From Thermoleophilia bacterium (GTDB taxonomy: Bacteria > Actinomycetota > Thermoleophilia > Gaiellales > SKUG01), in NCBI GenBank assembly GCA_020438525.1, contig JAGQUL010000079.1, positions 16,657 through 24,594 of the forward strand: 7,938 nt of DNA. Direction: 5' to 3'. The translations under genes were made by a program, and so were the position numbers. Of this stretch, positions 5,722 to 7,938 are shown one piece after another (the stretch's first letter is position 1; every line of letters begins with the position of its first letter). The notes under the pieces were generated by a model that was not told the DNA's origin, searched no databases, and was given only the letters and a program-made list of their open reading frames with translations.

Positions 5722-7217
5722 CGAGTCGAGCGCGCGAACCGGTACGGCGGAACGACGGGTACACGATCGTCGAGGTCGTCATTGCGATGCTCGTCCTTGC
5801 GCTCGTCGCCGGAGCCGCGGTCACGGCGGTCTCGTCGACGAGCCGGCTGTCCGGGCGTGCGAAGATCACCGATCGCCAGCGGGGGATCGCCACCGCCGTC
5901 CTCGAACGTGCGAGCTCCGACCGGAGCTGGATCACGACGTTCCACTGCGGGGTAGGGCCCTGCGCTGCGGCACGTGACGCATACGTCCGACCCGACGATC
6001 CACTGCTCCGCGAAGACGAGGGCACGGTCCAGCACCGCGTCACGTTCGAGGTGCTGGGCATCGATTCCCCATCAGACGGCATGGGAGCCGACGACGCCAA
6101 CCGGCAGGTTCCCGACCTGTACGAGCTCGCCGTGACGGTAACGACCAGTGGCCCCGGCGTCGATTCCGGGCTCCGACCGCTCACCATGCGATCGACGATC
6201 GACATGTCGACCGACGGGACGACCGGTGCGGTCCGCATCCGCGCGTGCCGCGTCGATGCCACGATCGATGAGCGTCTCGGAGTGGGAACGTGCTCGGCCG
6301 GAAAGACGGAGCGCCTCGTCGTGAAGCCCCCGGTGAGTGGGTGTCCGAGCCAGGACACGAGCGCCGAGTGCGTTGCCTGGCGAGATTCGGCGAGCATTCC
6401 GGCCACCCGCGAAATGGTGATCCGACCCGCTGCGGTGTCGTTCGTGGTTCGCGGACCGATCGGATCCCCGAAGCAGCTCAGCCGATCCGTCAAGACGGAC
6501 GGCACCGGGGAGGCGGAATTGACGGACCTGCCACCCGGCCGATATCAGATCGAACCGGCGCCCGACCCGAAGTGGACGCTCTGGTCCGCTCGCTCGACTC
6601 CGAGCGCAGGGGAGTTCTCGGTGCGAGTGGCACAGGTGAGCTCGGCCGTCCAGGTGTTCCGGCCCGTCGGTCATCCCGTGACCGTCATGCTGCGCCGATA
6701 CAACATCACCGATCCTGCGAATCCGGTGCTCCAGGATGGTGCCTGGGTCCGTCGGGCGGTCAAGCTCGTCCCGGTGCCTAACGGCCGAGCCAGCACCAGC
6801 TCCGGCTCGACGACGCGTGGCTGGACGAGCATCCACCGTGGTGCCACGTCGGTCGATCTCGTCGACGTGTCGCCGGGGCTGTATGCAATGCAGCTTGTCG
6901 AATACCCCGGCTCGCGCATCCTCACGAAGTCGGATGCGCTCATGGCGACCACGTCGACCTACGTCTGGGTGCCGCCACTGTCCGCCAGCGCGTCGACGCG
7001 AGTGCCCGAGAGCCTCGTCCTCACCGACCCCTACTGCGATGCAGCGCGGCGTGACGCACTGATGAATCAGCGGATCACGCCACAGCAGCGTGCGCTCGGG
7101 ATGCTGACCCAGGGATTCACCTGGTACGGCGTGTCACCGGGCGTGTGGCACGGACACTGCACCGAGGAGAATCAAGATCAGTCCACCGTCGAGGTGGAAG
7201 GCGGAGCGGGGGCCTGA
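5712..7217 (+). CDS. PilV-like prepilin with large prealbumin/Cna-B-like extension
   Basis: 501 residues. A 16-residue leader ends in Gly16 before YTIVEVVIAMLVLALVAGAA, a class III prepilin helix with Tyr +1 and Glu +5 (Glu21). The helix and coiled part run to about residue 70, and a first beta domain to about 180 (YELAVTVTT, LTMRSTID). This is already a whole PilV-sized pilin; about 320 further residues follow. Two segments share a pattern typical of prealbumin-like folds (carboxypeptidase regulatory, Cna-B, SpaA): EAELTDLPPGRYQIEP at 267-282 and SVDLVDVSPGLYAMQL at 380-395, suggesting tandem stalk modules. Cysteines sit at 79, 84, 179, 194, 211, 220, 442 and 483, an even number. No sortase motif or C-terminal membrane helix is seen, so attachment would be through the pilin helix. 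Start ATG 5712 has GAGGGG seven bases upstream and overlaps the previous stop. Last gene of the operon. Confidence 0.8.
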   Translation: MPLTSRAREPVRRNDGYTIVEVVIAMLVLALVAGAAVTAVSSTSRLSGRAKITDRQRGIATAVLERASSDRSWITTFHCGVGPCAAARDAYVRPDDPLLREDEGTVQHRVTFEVLGIDSPSDGMGADDANRQVPDLYELAVTVTTSGPGVDSGLRPLTMRSTIDMSTDGTTGAVRIRACRVDATIDERLGVGTCSAGKTERLVVKPPVSGCPSQDTSAECVAWRDSASIPATREMVIRPAAVSFVVRGPIGSPKQLSRSVKTDGTGEAELTDLPPGRYQIEPAPDPKWTLWSARSTPSAGEFSVRVAQVSSAVQVFRPVGHPVTVMLRRYNITDPANPVLQDGAWVRRAVKLVPVPNGRASTSSGSTTRGWTSIHRGATSVDLVDVSPGLYAMQLVEYPGSRILTKSDALMATTSTYVWVPPLSASASTRVPESLVLTDPYCDAARRDALMNQRITPQQRALGMLTQGFTWYGVSPGVWHGHCTEENQDQSTVEVEGGAGA

Positions 7218-7242
7218 GCCAGCCGGCCGTCGTTCCGTACTC

Positions 7243-7259
7243 GAGACCGAACGGGAACG
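7243..7259 (+). repeat. 17-bp direct repeat, right copy
   Basis: Exact second copy of the sequence at 615-631, 25 bp after the stop of the last pilin gene. The flanks differ from those of the left copy. Its position near the change from lower to higher GC3 makes it a candidate junction of the cluster. Confidence 0.6.
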
Positions 7260-7384
7260 ACAGCGCCCCGGTGCCGCCGGTCGAGGTGGTGCCGTTCATG
7301 GAGGTGGGCGCGGTCTGGTCGATGGGCGCTGCACGCATGACGCACGTCGTCGTGGTGAGCCGGAGCGCGCGGGCGGGGTCGGGT

Positions 7385-7400
7385 GTTGGACGCGTCCGAC
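7385..7400. promoter_or_regulatory. Imperfect palindrome upstream of dgt
   Basis: GTTGGACGCGTCCGAC pairs at seven of eight positions with its own reverse complement. It sits about 90 bp before the dgt start and could be an operator, but palindromes of this quality arise by chance in GC-rich DNA. Confidence 0.25.
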
Positions 7401-7438
7401 GGGGACGGCACCATGAGAGAGGGCTTCGCGTCGCCTGT

Positions 7439-7447
7439 TGCTAGCAT
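7439..7447 (+). promoter_or_regulatory. Possible extended -10 promoter of dgt
   Basis: TGC-TAGCAT fits an extended -10 (TGn plus TAnnnT) and would give a leader of about 35 nt before the ATG at 7489, with room for the ribosome binding site. No good -35 is seen at 16-19 bp upstream. Confidence 0.35.
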
Positions 7448-7471
7448 GCGGCTCCACGCCCCGGAAGCTGC

Positions 7472-7479
7472 GGAAGGAG
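7472..7479 (+). promoter_or_regulatory. Ribosome binding site of dgt
   Basis: GGAAGGAG lies nine bases before the ATG at 7489 and decides that start; AAGGAG is a core Shine-Dalgarno match. Confidence 0.75.
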
Positions 7480-7488
7480 CTCGCGAAC

Positions 7489-7938
7489 ATGTCCGTCGCA
7501 TCAGGCAAGGTCGCCGACCGCTTCCACGAGGCGATGCGCGAGCGCGAGCGCGAGAACCTGAGCGAGCGCGCCGCGCTCAGCTACTGCACCGCCGGCCGGC
7601 TCGATCCGACCGAGCCCGAGCAGTGCTCGGTCCGCAGCGCGTTCCAGGTCGACCGTGACCGGATCCTGCACACCAAGAGCTTCCGACGCCTGATGTCGAA
7701 GACGCAGGTGTACATCGCCCCGGAGGGCGACCACTACCGCACTCGACTCACGCACACGCTCGAGGTCACCGCGATCGCGCGCACCGTCGCGCGTGCACTC
7801 GGGCTCAACGAGGACCTCGTCGAGGCGATCGGCATGGGCCACGACCTCGGCCACCCCGCATTCGGGCACACCGGCGAGCACGCGCTCGACGCGACGCTGC
7901 GCGAGCGGTTCGGCACCGGCTTCCGACACAACGAGCAG
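7489..7938 (+). CDS. dgt: Deoxyguanosinetriphosphate triphosphohydrolase-like protein (3' partial)
   Basis: The first 150 codons of a gene that leaves the window. dGTPases are cytoplasmic HD-domain metal enzymes that split dGTP into deoxyguanosine and triphosphate and help control dNTP pools. The visible part fits: [20 protein letters not shown] (56-75) leads to [15 protein letters not shown] with His89, then [18 protein letters not shown], which holds the HD pair His118-Asp119 and a further His-rich segment (121-127); these are the expected metal ligands. The fragment ends FRHNEQ, matching the HNEQ-type segment of the family. GC3 is about 92% by hand count, close to glyS and above the pilin genes. 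In many actinobacteria dgt precedes the DNA primase gene dnaG, which cannot be checked here. A strong ribosome binding site fixes the start. The enzyme may act on other dNTPs; homologues vary. Confidence 0.92.
   Translation, partial: MSVASGKVADRFHEAMRERERENLSERAALSYCTAGRLDPTEPEQCSVRSAFQVDRDRILHTKSFRRLMSKTQVYIAPEGDHYRTRLTHTLEVTAIARTVARALGLNEDLVEAIGMGHDLGHPAFGHTGEHALDATLRERFGTGFRHNEQ

Larger units (their letters stand above)
7218..7488. other. Spacer between the pilin operon and dgt
   Basis: 271 bases without a supported gene. It contains the right copy of the 17-bp repeat (7243-7259), an imperfect 16-bp palindrome (7385-7400), a possible extended -10 (7439-7447) and the dgt ribosome binding site. 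No strong stem with a T-run marks a terminator after the operon. Read on the minus strand, about 7338 down to 7213 has host-like GC3 (about 90% by hand count over 42 codons) and a Thr/Gly-rich sequence. It lacks a Shine-Dalgarno and runs on into the antisense of the PilV-like gene, so at most it is a remnant of an older gene. Confidence 0.55.

Noticed and set aside
7117..7338. 73-residue minus-strand open frame downstream of the operon
   Set aside because: No ribosome binding site, and its second half is antisense to the PilV-like gene. It is kept only as a possible remnant in the direct-repeat finding.

Overview
The window looks like a chromosomal segment of a high-GC actinobacterium, most likely of the class Thermoleophilia (Solirubrobacterales or Patulibacter-like). 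The taxon is an inference from very high GC3, a separate glycyl-tRNA synthetase beta subunit, a glyS...dgt setting, and pilin-like proteins whose style I associate with that class. Nothing here proves it.

Layout, all on the + strand. Positions 1-369 hold the end of glyS. Positions 370-749 are a gene-poor leader region. Positions 750-7217 hold a six-gene operon of type IV pilin-like minor subunits. In order these are a class III prepilin (750-1331), a short PilW/GspJ-like prepilin (1328-1864), a 713-residue secreted Cys-rich protein (1861-4002), a PilX-like N-terminal half (3999-5066), a probable lipoprotein matching the C-terminal half of PilX-like proteins (5086-5721), and a PilV-like prepilin with a large beta-rich extension (5712-7217). 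Most neighbours overlap by 4-10 nt, and the only gap is 19 nt. Positions 7218-7488 are a second gene-poor spacer. From 7489 to the window edge lies the start of a dGTPase-like dgt gene.

The main observation is that two of the minor pilins appear to be split genes. The PilW/GspJ-like protein stops just where its last beta-strands should begin, and strands of that type sit at the C-terminus of the 713-residue protein that follows. The PilX-like protein stops inside its beta-rich region, and the expected remainder is the next gene. In both cases the downstream half has its own export signal and a very strong Shine-Dalgarno sequence seven bases from a GTG start. This suggests minor pilins assembled at the membrane from two separately exported chains, one of which carries a roughly 590-residue extracellular insert. 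The operon would make a pilus-tip or adhesin-like priming complex. The assembly ATPase, platform protein and prepilin peptidase are not in the window and must be elsewhere.

The cluster has visibly lower GC3 than its housekeeping flanks, and an exact 17-bp direct repeat (615-631 and 7243-7259) brackets it. The cluster may therefore have been inserted between glyS and dgt.
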